Positions 34,519 through 43,661 of a stretch of 64,000 nucleotides of DNA are shown one piece after another (positions within the stretch are counted from its first letter, which is position 1; each line of letters begins with the position of its first letter). Location: contig JAJDNM010000148.1 of assembly GCA_022340665.1 (NCBI GenBank), positions 1-64,000 on the forward strand. Direction: 5' to 3'. This stretch comes from Acidobacteriota bacterium (GTDB taxonomy: Bacteria; Acidobacteriota; Thermoanaerobaculia; Thermoanaerobaculales; Sulfomarinibacteraceae). The notes under the pieces are model-generated. The model was not told the DNA's origin, searched no databases, and was given only the letters and a program-made list of their open reading frames with translations. Both the position numbers and the translations under genes were made by a program.

Positions 34519-36666
34519 CTACGAACGCCTTCGGACGGTCGCGACCCCGTCGTCGAGACCCGGCGCCGAGGCGATGATGGTGAACTCGCCGGTGTCCCTC
34601 CCTGAGCCGAGATAGGTGCGACCCTCACCGCGCGACATCAGGACTTCGCCAGCCTCGGTGTATGCGAAGAGCCGGGCATCGCCACCAACTGAAACCGTGA
34701 CATGCCCGTTCCAGTCCCGTACGGGTGTTCCGGAACGGTCGAGGACCGTGAGGTCGAGCGGCAGGACTCTACCCGGCGGGACATCACCATCGATCGTGAT
34801 CGCCACGGTCGTCGCGTCGCCCCAGGGGCGCAGCTCTTCACACACCGTCATGCCGCCGCATCGACCGATGGCCTCGACGGCGGTGAACGGCCCATCGATG
34901 GGTACGACGGTGTGGATCTCGCCTTCGACCTCGACAGGGGTCTGCTTGCCGATGATGAGGTCGAGCCGATCGCAGTTGCTGAAGGCGTGGACCTCCGCGC
35001 CGTCCACACCTTCGACCCGGAAGAGCGAAATGAAGGGCTCGGCGGCGTACCGTGCGCGAAAGAGTTCGGCTGCCATTTTGGGTCGGCGCCAGGCATCGAA
35101 GAGGCCGGTGAACCGGCGATAACGTTTGCGGTGCTCGGTCGCGTAATCGGTCAGACTCCAGACCGCGTGACCGGCCAGGTAGGGACGGCCGGCCATCTGC
35201 GACCATTCTCGTTCCATTGTCGCCACCTGGGTGAGCTCCTCCCGGTCATCGCCCTTGATGCTGGTTGGATGGTTGCAGCATTCCGACATCACCACGTTGC
35301 GGAGACGGCTGGCATCGCGTGCCGCTTCCAGAACATCGAGCTCATAGTTGACTCCCCACACATCGGAGATGCCGACTGTCTTCTCGCGGCGTGCACGGTG
35401 GAAGTTGTTCTCGGCGTAGGTTACGGGGCGGGAGGGGTCGAGGCCGTGGGCGATCTCACGGAGTTCGAGATAGGCCCTGCGAGAGCGTGATTCGTTGCCC
35501 ATGCCCCAGAGAATGACCGACGGATGGTGTCGATCGCGGAGGATCAGGTCGTGCATCTGCCGCCGCGCGGCGCGACGCCATGCCCGATCGCCACCTACGC
35601 TTTTCCACGATGCGATCTCGGCGTAGACCAGAATTCCGAGTTCGTCGCAGGCGTCGAGGAATGCGGGATGCTGCGGATAGTGCGACAGCCGAACGAAGTT
35701 GCATCCGTAGTCCTTGAGGAGCCCGGCGTCTGCCCGATGGAGTTCCTCCGGAAGTGCGTTGCCGAGCCCCGGAATGGATTCGTGCCGGTTACAGCCGTGC
35801 AGATCGATGCGCTCTCCGTCGAGAAAGAATCCCTGATCGGGTCGGAACTCGGCGCGGGTGATGCCGAATCGGACGCGATCGGTGTCCACAATTCTGTCGC
35901 CGGCGGCCAATGTGCCCTCGGCGCGGTAGAGATGGGGATCGCCGGGTGACCAGCAGCGAGGATTCAGAATCTCGGTCGACACGGTGGTCATTCCGTTACC
36001 CACCGGGCCGGGTTTGACGGCTGCGACCTGTTCGCCACTCTCGGTGGTGATGACCCAGCTCACGAGGGGTTTCTCAGGAGATGCTTCCGTGCCTTCGACA
36101 CGGCAACGAATCTCGATGATCTCTGCCCCGTCGGGACCAGGTCTGCACACGATATCGATGGTGCTCTCGTCTATACGAAAGGCCGGTACCCATTCCAGCC
36201 ACACGTGGCCGGCGAGCCCGCCGTAGAGGAGGAAGTCGGGATCGCGGCGCCCCGGGAGAACCCTCCGTTGGAACAGGTTTTCGAGCCGAATCGCAACGGT
36301 GTGGCGGCCCGCCCGCAAGGACGTCGGCAGACCGACCTCGATTCCCAGGTACTGTCCGTCGATGACCGCGATGGCACGGCCGTCGAGCCACACATCACCG
36401 AATCCGTAGAAACCCTCGCTGCGAATCCTCCACTCCCCGGGGGTTGGTGGTGACGCGGGCAGGTTGACAGCCCGGCGGTACGCCCCTTTGCCCGAATAGC
36501 TCGAGCTGCCGGGTTGAAACGTGTCGCTTAGGTTCCAGCAGTGGGGGAGGTCGATTGCCTCGCCGTCACCGCCACGACCCTGCAGCCAGCGACGGCTCAC
36601 GCGGCCGCGCACGAAATCCCAACCTTCGCTGATGTCGTGGCGCATTCTGAGAGGCGTCTCAATCAT
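34519..36666 (-). CDS. Glycoside hydrolase family 2 (beta-glucuronidase/beta-galactosidase type)
   Basis: A 715-residue GH2 enzyme without a signal peptide, so probably cytoplasmic. The sugar-binding jelly-roll is N-terminal (GKGAYRRAVNLP, then a LDGRAIAVI strand), followed by immunoglobulin-like and TIM-barrel domains. Acid/base glutamate is in LWGMGNESRS near 392, the nucleophile in VVMSECCNHP near 460. The C-terminal part has another beta domain. Substrates of GH2 include beta-glucuronides, galactosides and mannosides. The nearby hexuronate genes make a glucuronide possible, but they are not in the same operon. Confidence 0.85.
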   Translation of the reverse strand: MIETPLRMRHDISEGWDFVRGRVSRRWLQGRGGDGEAIDLPHCWNLSDTFQPGSSSYSGKGAYRRAVNLPASPPTPGEWRIRSEGFYGFGDVWLDGRAIAVIDGQYLGIEVGLPTSLRAGRHTVAIRLENLFQRRVLPGRRDPDFLLYGGLAGHVWLEWVPAFRIDESTIDIVCRPGPDGAEIIEIRCRVEGTEASPEKPLVSWVITTESGEQVAAVKPGPVGNGMTTVSTEILNPRCWSPGDPHLYRAEGTLAAGDRIVDTDRVRFGITRAEFRPDQGFFLDGERIDLHGCNRHESIPGLGNALPEELHRADAGLLKDYGCNFVRLSHYPQHPAFLDACDELGILVYAEIASWKSVGGDRAWRRAARRQMHDLILRDRHHPSVILWGMGNESRSRRAYLELREIAHGLDPSRPVTYAENNFHRARREKTVGISDVWGVNYELDVLEAARDASRLRNVVMSECCNHPTSIKGDDREELTQVATMEREWSQMAGRPYLAGHAVWSLTDYATEHRKRYRRFTGLFDAWRRPKMAAELFRARYAAEPFISLFRVEGVDGAEVHAFSNCDRLDLIIGKQTPVEVEGEIHTVVPIDGPFTAVEAIGRCGGMTVCEELRPWGDATTVAITIDGDVPPGRVLPLDLTVLDRSGTPVRDWNGHVTVSVGGDARLFAYTEAGEVLMSRGEGRTYLGSGRDTGEFTIIASAPGLDDGVATVRRRS

Positions 36667-36696
36667 ATTCCATCATGGTACCGCTCTGGCCCACAG

Positions 36697-36772
36697 TTGG
36701 AACGTTGAACGTTTGAAGGTTGAAACGTTCTAACGCTAAACGTTTAACGTTGAACGTTCAACGTTCTAACGT
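36697..36772. repeat. GTTGAAC/GAACGTT heptamer repeat
   Basis: A run of 7-bp words related to GTTGAAC and their complements, about ten units with drift, lies between the GH2 gene and the YyaL gene. The last residues and stop codon of the YyaL protein (TLER, stop at 36758) are encoded inside it. Confidence 0.75.
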
Positions 36773-38941
36773 CTGATTGGCAGCGTCTTCAAGCAACGCT
36801 CGGAGTTTGTCGGGGTCGGTGGTCGGCAGCTGGCAACTGAAGTCCCGGCAGACGTAGGCCGCGGCCGCACCCTCCACCGGCTGGTAGCTCTCGGCGAACG
36901 GTGCCAGTTTGCGAATCGCGTTGCCGGCTTTCCCGGACGGGACCAGGAGCACCGCCGCCTGAGGCAGGTACATTGCGCGTACGGTGGCGATCAGCTCCGC
37001 CGTGTCCTCGGCTTCAGGCTCGCCGGCGACAACTACCTCGAGGGACGGACCGATGCTGCGTTGCAGGGCGGACATGAGCTGGGCGTGGGCAGAGGGCATC
37101 AGTTTCGCCTCTGCGGCAAAGGTGCTGAAAATGCGGTTGGCGGCCTGCAGATGTTCAACTCTGCCGGTGAGCCCCGCGAGGCGCACCAGGTTGTCGGCGG
37201 CCATCGAGTTGCCGGACGGAATCGCGCCGTCGTAGATCTCCTTCTGGCGTACCAGCAGCTCCTCGTTGTCGTCTGCGATGAAGAAGAAGCCGCCGTTCTC
37301 CCTGTCCCAGAAGCGCTTGTCGGTCTGCAGCTGGAGATCGAGCGCCCGTTCGAGGTATTTCGGATCCAGAGTCGCGTCGTAGAGCTCCAGCATCGCCGTC
37401 GTCATGAAGACGTGATCGTCGAGAAAGGCCGGGATCGAGGCGTCGCCGTCGCGGTACCGGTGGAGGAGGCGCCCGTCTTCAGTGCGCATCGTCTCGAATA
37501 CGAAGCCGACTGACCTTTCCGCCGCGGCCACCCATTCCGGCTCCTTGAGTACCCTTCCGGCAAAGGCCAACGCGCCCGCCGTTAGGCCGTTCCAGTCGGT
37601 CAGCACCTTGTCGTCCTTGAGCGGATGGACACGACCCTCACGTGATTCGAATAGACGGGCCCGTACGGTCTCGAGACGCGCTTCGAAGTCGGACCCGGGC
37701 AACTTCATGTCGTCGGCAGTCTCTGCGTGGCTGTGCGAGAGGTGCGGGATGTTGCGGCCGGTCCGGCGTCCGGTTGCCTCGTCCCTGAAGTTGCCCGCGG
37801 CCTCGAGGTTCCAGATCGAGGCGGCAAACGCCGCGTCCTCCGTGCCGAGGATTTTCTCGACTTCGCCTCTCGTCCAGAGGTAGAAAAGTCCTTCTTCGCC
37901 CTCGCTGTCGGCGTCCTCGGCCGAGTAGAAACCGCCTTCGGGCGAGGTCATATCGCGAAGCACATAGGTCGCGATTTCACGCACGCTGCGTTCGAAAACC
38001 GGGTTCGAGGTTGCAAGCCATGCCTCGGTGAATGCGAAGATCAGCATCGCCTGGTCATAGAGCATTTTCTCGAAGTGCGGCACCCGCCATTCCGGGTCGG
38101 TCGAGTAGCGGTGGAAGCCGAAGCCGATCTGGTCGTAGACGCCGCCCAGGCGCATCCGCTCGAGGGTCTTCGCCACCATCGCCAGGGCGTGCTGGTTGCC
38201 GGTCCGACGCCAGTAACGGGTCAGGAACACGAGATTGTGCGGCGAGGGAAATTTGGGCGCCGAACCGAAGCCCCCGTTTGTGGCATCGAAACGATCGGCG
38301 AACTGGGAGAACGCCGTGTCAACGGTCGAACGGTCCAGGGTGCCGTTCGTGGCCCGTCCCTCCGTCCTCTCGAGCGCAGAGGCGATTCGCTCGGAGGTGC
38401 CGTGGATGCTGTCGCGATCGGTCCGCCAGAGCTCGGCGACGCGCGGTACGAGATCGAGCATGCCGATGCGACCGTGGACGCTCTCACACGGGATGTAGGT
38501 GGCGGCGTAGAAGGGTTCCTTGTCTGGAGTCATGATGATGGTCAGGGGCCAGCCCCCGCCGCCGGTCAGCATCTGGCAGACGGTCATGTAGACCTGATCG
38601 ATGTCGGGCCTTTCCTCGCGGTCGACCTTGATGTTGATGAAAGTCTCGTTCATCAACGCCGCGACCAGAGGATGCTCGAAGCTCTCGTGCTCCATCACGT
38701 GGCACCAGTGGCAGGTGGCATAGCCGATGGAGAGGAAGATCGGTTTGTCCTCCTGCTTGGCCCGAGCGAACGCCTCGGGGCCCCACGGGTACCAGTCGAC
38801 CGGATTCTCGGCGTGCTGGAGCAGGTAGGGGCTCTTGGAGGCAGCGAGCCGATTATTTTTTGTCGGTGGTTCGGTCGATGATCCGTGACTCATGAAGGCT
38901 CCGAGCAGACAGATGATGAGCGATACTCTGACTGACGTCAC
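36758..38941 (-). CDS. Thioredoxin-domain protein, YyaL/DUF255 (spermatogenesis-associated 20 type)
   Basis: A 727-residue protein: thioredoxin-like N-terminal domain with C-H-W-C in [17 protein letters not shown] and the hallmark [25 protein letters not shown], followed by a six-hairpin barrel domain (EFGYAS-like repeats, [37 protein letters not shown]). The family is very widespread; its chemistry is not settled. The GTG start at 38941 gives a hydrophobic leader ([13 protein letters not shown]) that could export it; the alternative ATG at 38893 has GGAG six bases before and gives a leaderless protein as in most bacteria. I cannot decide between them. Confidence 0.88.
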   Translation of the reverse strand: MTSVRVSLIICLLGAFMSHGSSTEPPTKNNRLAASKSPYLLQHAENPVDWYPWGPEAFARAKQEDKPIFLSIGYATCHWCHVMEHESFEHPLVAALMNETFINIKVDREERPDIDQVYMTVCQMLTGGGGWPLTIIMTPDKEPFYAATYIPCESVHGRIGMLDLVPRVAELWRTDRDSIHGTSERIASALERTEGRATNGTLDRSTVDTAFSQFADRFDATNGGFGSAPKFPSPHNLVFLTRYWRRTGNQHALAMVAKTLERMRLGGVYDQIGFGFHRYSTDPEWRVPHFEKMLYDQAMLIFAFTEAWLATSNPVFERSVREIATYVLRDMTSPEGGFYSAEDADSEGEEGLFYLWTRGEVEKILGTEDAAFAASIWNLEAAGNFRDEATGRRTGRNIPHLSHSHAETADDMKLPGSDFEARLETVRARLFESREGRVHPLKDDKVLTDWNGLTAGALAFAGRVLKEPEWVAAAERSVGFVFETMRTEDGRLLHRYRDGDASIPAFLDDHVFMTTAMLELYDATLDPKYLERALDLQLQTDKRFWDRENGGFFFIADDNEELLVRQKEIYDGAIPSGNSMAADNLVRLAGLTGRVEHLQAANRIFSTFAAEAKLMPSAHAQLMSALQRSIGPSLEVVVAGEPEAEDTAELIATVRAMYLPQAAVLLVPSGKAGNAIRKLAPFAESYQPVEGAAAAYVCRDFSCQLPTTDPDKLRALLEDAANQTLER

Positions 38942-38974
38942 ACACCGCTCAACGCTACTGAGGGCCTGCGGATT

Positions 38975-39010
38975 CCGAACGTTCGAACGTTCAACGTCAA
39001 AACGTCACAA
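38975..39010. repeat. GAACGTT heptamer repeat remnant
   Basis: About five units of the same word as at 36697-36772, in the spacer between the YyaL gene and the metallophosphatase gene. Confidence 0.65.
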
Positions 39011-39039
39011 CGGTGTATGCCGGTTCGCCGAAGGAGCGA

Positions 39040-40197
39040 TCAGTTCAGGACGAACTTCTTGCGGAGTTCGTACGGTCCGCCGCGGGCGTCGTCTCGGTAG
39101 ATTTCCACTGTGACCTCTTCCGTGCCGACGGTCACCCGGAAGAATGAGGATCGCGTATGGCCGCGGTAATGGATCTGCTCCTCGAAGTAGCGCCCGCGCG
39201 CCTCGGGGTCTTTCGTGTACTCGGTGTAGAACTGCGCCAGCGTCTGGGTGACGGGCTGTTCCTCCATCCCGAGGTACTTCATCCATCGGTCGATGTGGTA
39301 GGCGTCATCGCGGTAGAGTTGACGCAGGGAGTCTGCCTCGCCAATGCCATGAGCTTGACCCTCGTTGAGGGCGTTATCGATCGCCGCGTACATCTGGTCG
39401 GCATAGGATGCGTCCTCGATGCCTCGAGCATGGCCAGGGTCGAGCTGCCAAAGCCCGTTGATCTTGGCGTACGAGGTGTTATGGGTGTGGCCGCAGATAT
39501 AGGCATCGACGTCGTACCTCAGAAGCAGCTGATGGAAGGCGAAGGCGTTCTCGGGATCTTCATCGAGTGAGTCCCCCTGGTGGCGAATCCGTCCGTTGTC
39601 CATATCGGGCATCGGCAGGATCGGTTCGTGTCCGAAGACGAAGATCCTCTCTTTTTCCGTCGAAGCCAGGTCCCGTTCCAGCCATTCCAGCAGCTCGGGT
39701 ACGAGCTCGCCCTCGAGACTCCAGTCCCTGGTCCCGTCGAAGTACTGATTGAGTACGACGAAATGCGCGTCTTCCCAATCGAAGGAGTAGGTGGTCTCCT
39801 CGCATCCTTCCGGGCCGCGGTTGACCACGTGTGGCACCGTCTGGCCGTACTTGCGCATGTACTCCATGGTCGATGGCGACTCGGGTTCGTGGTTGCCGAT
39901 AACCACGTACCAGGGGTACTCCTCTCCGAGCGTTGCATCGATCAGCTCTCGGACCGCCCCCGGAGGGTGGACGTCGAGATCGCCGGGGCTGATCATAAAG
40001 GACCCCTGCCCGACTGCCTTGATCGCCTTGCAAGCGCCGGAGAAATGGGCGACGCCCTTGTCGCCGTGGGCGAAGTTCCGCATGTCCGCTGCGACGATGA
40101 AGACGAGGTCGCTTTCGGCGGCAGCCGCCGCACCTGCCGCCGACACGACTCCGGCCAGCATCAATCCTACGACAACAGCCGATGATCTTTTCGACAT
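39040..40197 (-). CDS. Secreted calcineurin-like metallophosphoesterase
   Basis: Exported phosphatase of 385 residues: signal MSKRSSAVVVGLMLAGVVSAAGAAAAA. The two-metal site is seen as D in VAADMRNF, ISPGDLD, VIGNHEPE, FGHEPI and ICGHTHN. Start ATG 40197 is 3 bp after the stop of the PhoD gene, so both phosphatases are co-transcribed behind the inositol genes. With phytase outside the cell it could complete dephosphorylation of inositol phosphates. Substrate is inferred. Confidence 0.88.
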   Translation of the reverse strand: MSKRSSAVVVGLMLAGVVSAAGAAAAAESDLVFIVAADMRNFAHGDKGVAHFSGACKAIKAVGQGSFMISPGDLDVHPPGAVRELIDATLGEEYPWYVVIGNHEPESPSTMEYMRKYGQTVPHVVNRGPEGCEETTYSFDWEDAHFVVLNQYFDGTRDWSLEGELVPELLEWLERDLASTEKERIFVFGHEPILPMPDMDNGRIRHQGDSLDEDPENAFAFHQLLLRYDVDAYICGHTHNTSYAKINGLWQLDPGHARGIEDASYADQMYAAIDNALNEGQAHGIGEADSLRQLYRDDAYHIDRWMKYLGMEEQPVTQTLAQFYTEYTKDPEARGRYFEEQIHYRGHTRSSFFRVTVGTEEVTVEIYRDDARGGPYELRKKFVLN

Positions 40198-40200
40198 CTC

Positions 40201-41640
40201 CTAATCCTCCGGTTCGATCTCGTAGTAGCCCTTGCCGGCGTCGAAAAACTCCTGGCGTTGCCTCGAACTTTCATCAACCTTTTCGGGCCACGAGACGACT
40301 CCGTTGACGAGCTCGTCGGCACGGACGACGAAGGGCTCCCAAACGTTGCGCCCGTGGATGTCGATGATGCGGTACATGAGGCGCGGCGATTCATCGAATA
40401 TGAAGTCAATAACACCGACGCTGCTGCCCTTGAAGTAGACGGGACGGATGCGCCGTTCCGGCCGTCTGTGGAGCCAGCTGTCGGGGTTGCGCTGCGCGAG
40501 CGGTGAGCTGACGAGGTCGTAGTAGTCGTAGCCGCCCTTTTCGGACCACGGGATGACGTTGAGCTCACCGATGTGCGAGTCGCCCGAAGCGAGAACGACA
40601 CCGGAAATCTCCTGATCGCGAATGAAATTGAAGAGGCGGTCACGCTCATGGAGGAAGGCCGCCCAGGAATCTCCGCCCTCGCCCTTCGCCTTGCTGAATC
40701 CGCTGCCGGACACGATGACCTTGAAGATCGCTGTGCTGGCGGCGAGCTCGTTCTCCAGCCATGTGAACTGAGCGGGGCCGAGCATGGTCTTCTCGGGTGT
40801 GTCCGGGTCCGAGTTGGGATCGCGGTAGAAACGGTCGTCGACAAAGAAGAAATCGACCTCACCGTAGCTGTAGGTGAAAAAGACGCCGGGGACATCCGGC
40901 AGGCCGTACGACGGATTCGCCCAGTAGTCCTTGAAGACTTCGAGCGCTTCGAACTTGATTGGATTGGTGCGGTCGTGGTTGTTGAGAGCGAAGTCGTGAT
41001 CGTCCCATACCGCGAGATGGGGGGTGTTGTGCAGAAGAGGCTGCAGTCCGGGTACGTCGCGCTGCCGCCGGTATTCCTCGCGGAGGATGTCCGGGTCGAG
41101 GGTGTCGCCGTAGATGTTGTCGCCGATCCAGAAAAAGAGGTCCGGTTCGAAGCTTGAAATCACCGGCCAAATCGGCTGTACCCGGTCGTCCTGGAACTTC
41201 GGACACGATCCGAATGCAATGCGGAACGATGCGGGAGTGCCTTTCGGGGGTGCGGTCGTGAAGCGGAAGGCCGGGTACTCGCTCAGGTATTTGTCGCCTT
41301 CGCCGTTGACCAGGACCCGGTAGAAATACTCTGTGGCTGGCGCAAGGTCCGTCAGCGTGACGACTACAACGTAGTCGCTGGCTTTGCTCGCCACGACTGC
41401 AGCGGTTGTCTTCGCCGACTTCATTTCCCAATCAGTCGCGAATTGGATGGCGACCGAGTACTCACCCGTGGTCCGCGCCCAGATCCTGGCCTCGGAGGGC
41501 GAGACGGCACCCACCATCGGCCCCTGCATCAATCTCGGATAGCCTTCATCGTTTCGCCCGGCCGCGACTGTCGGAGAAGCGAACGCCACCCACAGCAGAA
41601 GAAGAATGATCGATGCGAGAATGTCTGATCGTGAATTCAT
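40201..41640 (-). CDS. phoD: PhoD-like alkaline phosphatase
   Basis: Exported phosphodiesterase/phosphatase of 479 residues. Signal peptide DILASIILLLLWVAFASPTVAA; then an N-terminal fibronectin-like domain (MVGAVSPSEARIWARTTGE) and the metal-binding core with FWIGDNIYGDTL, AVWDDHDFALNNHD and SGDSHIGEL. AAGGAG six bases before ATG 41640 fixes the start. It is 13 bp after iolO and just before a second metallophosphatase. PhoD enzymes cleave phosphomonoesters and diesters, so inositol phosphates or phosphatidylinositol-type diesters are plausible. Confidence 0.88.
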   Translation of the reverse strand: MNSRSDILASIILLLLWVAFASPTVAAGRNDEGYPRLMQGPMVGAVSPSEARIWARTTGEYSVAIQFATDWEMKSAKTTAAVVASKASDYVVVVTLTDLAPATEYFYRVLVNGEGDKYLSEYPAFRFTTAPPKGTPASFRIAFGSCPKFQDDRVQPIWPVISSFEPDLFFWIGDNIYGDTLDPDILREEYRRQRDVPGLQPLLHNTPHLAVWDDHDFALNNHDRTNPIKFEALEVFKDYWANPSYGLPDVPGVFFTYSYGEVDFFFVDDRFYRDPNSDPDTPEKTMLGPAQFTWLENELAASTAIFKVIVSGSGFSKAKGEGGDSWAAFLHERDRLFNFIRDQEISGVVLASGDSHIGELNVIPWSEKGGYDYYDLVSSPLAQRNPDSWLHRRPERRIRPVYFKGSSVGVIDFIFDESPRLMYRIIDIHGRNVWEPFVVRADELVNGVVSWPEKVDESSRQRQEFFDAGKGYYEIEPED

Positions 41641-41653
41641 CACCGCTCCTTGT

Positions 41654-42466
41654 TCAATGGGGGATGACCGTTTTGAGGTGGCTGATTCCGCGTTCTGCCG
41701 CGGTATCGGCGTCGGGCAACGGCATGAACTCACCCGATACGAAACCCTTGTATCCGGTGTTTGTGAGCTCGTCGAGGATCGTGCCGAAGTCGAGGTGGCC
41801 AGCGCCCGGGTGCCATCTATTCGAATCGGCGACGTGAAAATGAAAGATGCGGTCTCCGCAGGCGCGGATACTGTCGCAGATATCGGGCTCCTCGATATTC
41901 ATGTGGAATGTGTCGAGAAGGAGCCCGAAGTTGCTGGCGCCGACCTTTTCCACCAGCTCGAGTCCCTCGTCAGCGGTATGGACGAGGTCGGTCTCGTACC
42001 GGTTCAGAGGTTCGAGTGCGAAGCGGACGGAAGATCCCTTTGCGGCCGCTGCGCATCTCCGAATGGCATGGACAAGGTAAGCCATTGACTGTTCGTGAGT
42101 CTGGTCCTCCGGAGTAATGCCTCGAATCAACCCGAGGATGACGATCGCGCCGAGACGCTCAGCGAGAGGGATGTGACTGACGACTCGTTCAATGGCCGCG
42201 GCCCTGATTTCCGGGTCGTCGCTGGTGAAAGACAGTCCCTCCTCGCCCCAGGCCTGGCCGGTGCCGATAGCCGGCACGACCAGGCCACATTCAGAAACGA
42301 CTCGTTCGAGCTGGCCGATGTTCACCAAATCTGGATCCCGCACGGCCAGTTCGACGCCGTCGTATCCCCAGGATGCGATCTTGGCGACGTTCGCCTCGAA
42401 GTCACCCTTGAAGGCCACCGCCTGGAACGCGGCGGCGTGGGTTGACAGCACGACGCTGAGTTTCAT
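41654..42466 (-). CDS. iolO: IolO-type 5-keto-L-gluconate epimerase (forms D-tagaturonate)
   Basis: TIM-barrel sugar epimerase of 270 residues, xylose-isomerase-like family. Metal ligands expected: E152 in FALEPLNRYETD, D185 and H188 in LLDTFHMNIEE, H211 in FHFHVADSNRW and E246 in VSGEF. The N-terminus MKLSVVLSTHAAAF and the segments VELAVRDPD, GTGQAW and HVADSNRWHPGAGH closely follow TM0416 of Thermotoga maritima, as I remember that sequence. TM0416 (IolO) makes D-tagaturonate from 5-keto-L-gluconate in the last step of a non-classical inositol route. No strong ribosome site precedes ATG 42466, 10 bp after iolN. Cytoplasmic. Confidence 0.86.
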   Translation of the reverse strand: MKLSVVLSTHAAAFQAVAFKGDFEANVAKIASWGYDGVELAVRDPDLVNIGQLERVVSECGLVVPAIGTGQAWGEEGLSFTSDDPEIRAAAIERVVSHIPLAERLGAIVILGLIRGITPEDQTHEQSMAYLVHAIRRCAAAAKGSSVRFALEPLNRYETDLVHTADEGLELVEKVGASNFGLLLDTFHMNIEEPDICDSIRACGDRIFHFHVADSNRWHPGAGHLDFGTILDELTNTGYKGFVSGEFMPLPDADTAAERGISHLKTVIPH

Positions 42467-42476
42467 CGGTCGTTGC

Positions 42477-43592
42477 CTAGCTCTGACCGATCTGCGGTAG
42501 CTGGTAGACCGGCTTCCATCCATCGCTCAACGGCTCGCGGAGATAGGGCTCCATCTCGGCCTCGGTCCGCAGGGTGACCTCTTCGACCGGAGGAACCGTC
42601 CCTGGCGGGAATACCTCGAGGATCTGATCGTTGAGCAGGGTCAGGTACTTCAAGATGGCCGCCACCGGGCGCTTGGCCTTTTCCGCTGCGCCGTGGGTCG
42701 ACTTGCCGACCACGCCTTCAGGTGTGGCTGCAATCTCGATTGCGAAGTGGCCCTCGCCTTCGGACCAACGGCTCGGCCGGCTGAACGGGTCAACCGACTT
42801 GTCGAAGTGGCCATCCGGAAGATAGCCCTTGCCTTGCGTGTCGACCGCGTAGTCCATATCCACCATGTCGGGGTGGAGAAGCAGCCCGAGTGAGGTCTCC
42901 GACTCGTCGGCGTGGACGAAGTTGGTGTCCATCTTGCCGCCCTTGGGGCCGGTGCGGAAGAATTCGCGCACCGCGCGGTGCCAGTCGATGACTCGGAAGA
43001 TGCCTGGAAGCTGATAGCGCTTCTGGAACTGCTGGATCGCCGATTCGAGCATCCACAGGTGGCCGTGGTTGTTGATCAGCACCTGTTTACGAAAGCCGTC
43101 GTTCCATAAGCCCAGCATCACGTCGATCAGGAACTCGCGGGCGACGTTCTCGCGCACGATCACGGTGCCCGGCATTCCGAGGTGGTGGTAGGGGTGAGAA
43201 CCGTAGTTGAGGGGGGGTAGAGCGAGGCTGACAGGATCGCCGCGTTTGGCGGTGAATCGGCGCAGCCCCTCGAGGATCTGGCTCACGTAAAGCGTATCCG
43301 ATGCGCTGGGAAGGTGGCGGCCGTGCAGCTCGGTACAGCCGACCGGAATGAAGACGATGTCGTTCTTGCGGCGTTCCGCCTCGACCTGGTGGCGCACGGT
43401 GGTTTGGATGTAGGAGCCCGCCTTGCCCCACTCGCAGGGTGATGGGATGCCATAGTCGGCGAGGATGGCATCGATGTCCTCGTCGCTCGCGTCCCACACT
43501 TCTTTTTTGCACCTGCCAACCGTGTTGTCCTCGAAGAACAAATCCGGTTCGCTGGTCGCCAACAATTTTGGATCTTCTGGAAAGTCTGTCAT
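42477..43592 (-). CDS. iolN: IolN-type hydrolase, creatininase family
   Basis: Creatininase-fold metallohydrolase of 371 residues. Metal residues: E88, H90 and H93 in GCTELHGRHLP, then D99 in SASDT; further ligands likely in HADESETSLGL. The extra 75-residue N-terminus (WDASDEDIDAIL) is not found in creatininase. In Thermotoga the homologue TM0413 (IolN) opens the diketo-inositol ring to 5-keto-L-gluconate; the neighbours here (IolM, IolO, IolG) are the same set. GGGAG six bases before ATG 43592 fixes the start. Cytoplasmic, no signal. Confidence 0.84.
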   Translation of the reverse strand: MTDFPEDPKLLATSEPDLFFEDNTVGRCKKEVWDASDEDIDAILADYGIPSPCEWGKAGSYIQTTVRHQVEAERRKNDIVFIPVGCTELHGRHLPSASDTLYVSQILEGLRRFTAKRGDPVSLALPPLNYGSHPYHHLGMPGTVIVRENVAREFLIDVMLGLWNDGFRKQVLINNHGHLWMLESAIQQFQKRYQLPGIFRVIDWHRAVREFFRTGPKGGKMDTNFVHADESETSLGLLLHPDMVDMDYAVDTQGKGYLPDGHFDKSVDPFSRPSRWSEGEGHFAIEIAATPEGVVGKSTHGAAEKAKRPVAAILKYLTLLNDQILEVFPPGTVPPVEEVTLRTEAEMEPYLREPLSDGWKPVYQLPQIGQS

Positions 43593-43661
43593 GTGTTGCT
43601 CCCTGGTTCGTTTCGATCGCACTCTCATGCCCGCGGTTCGCGGGCGGGTTGGTTGTTCTCC

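Noticed and set aside
36697-36772. GAACGTT-rich tract considered as LacI operators
   Set aside because: It shares the AACGTT core with the operators at 53194-53252 but nowhere contains the full TGGAACGTTCCA palindrome; it is a heptamer repeat.
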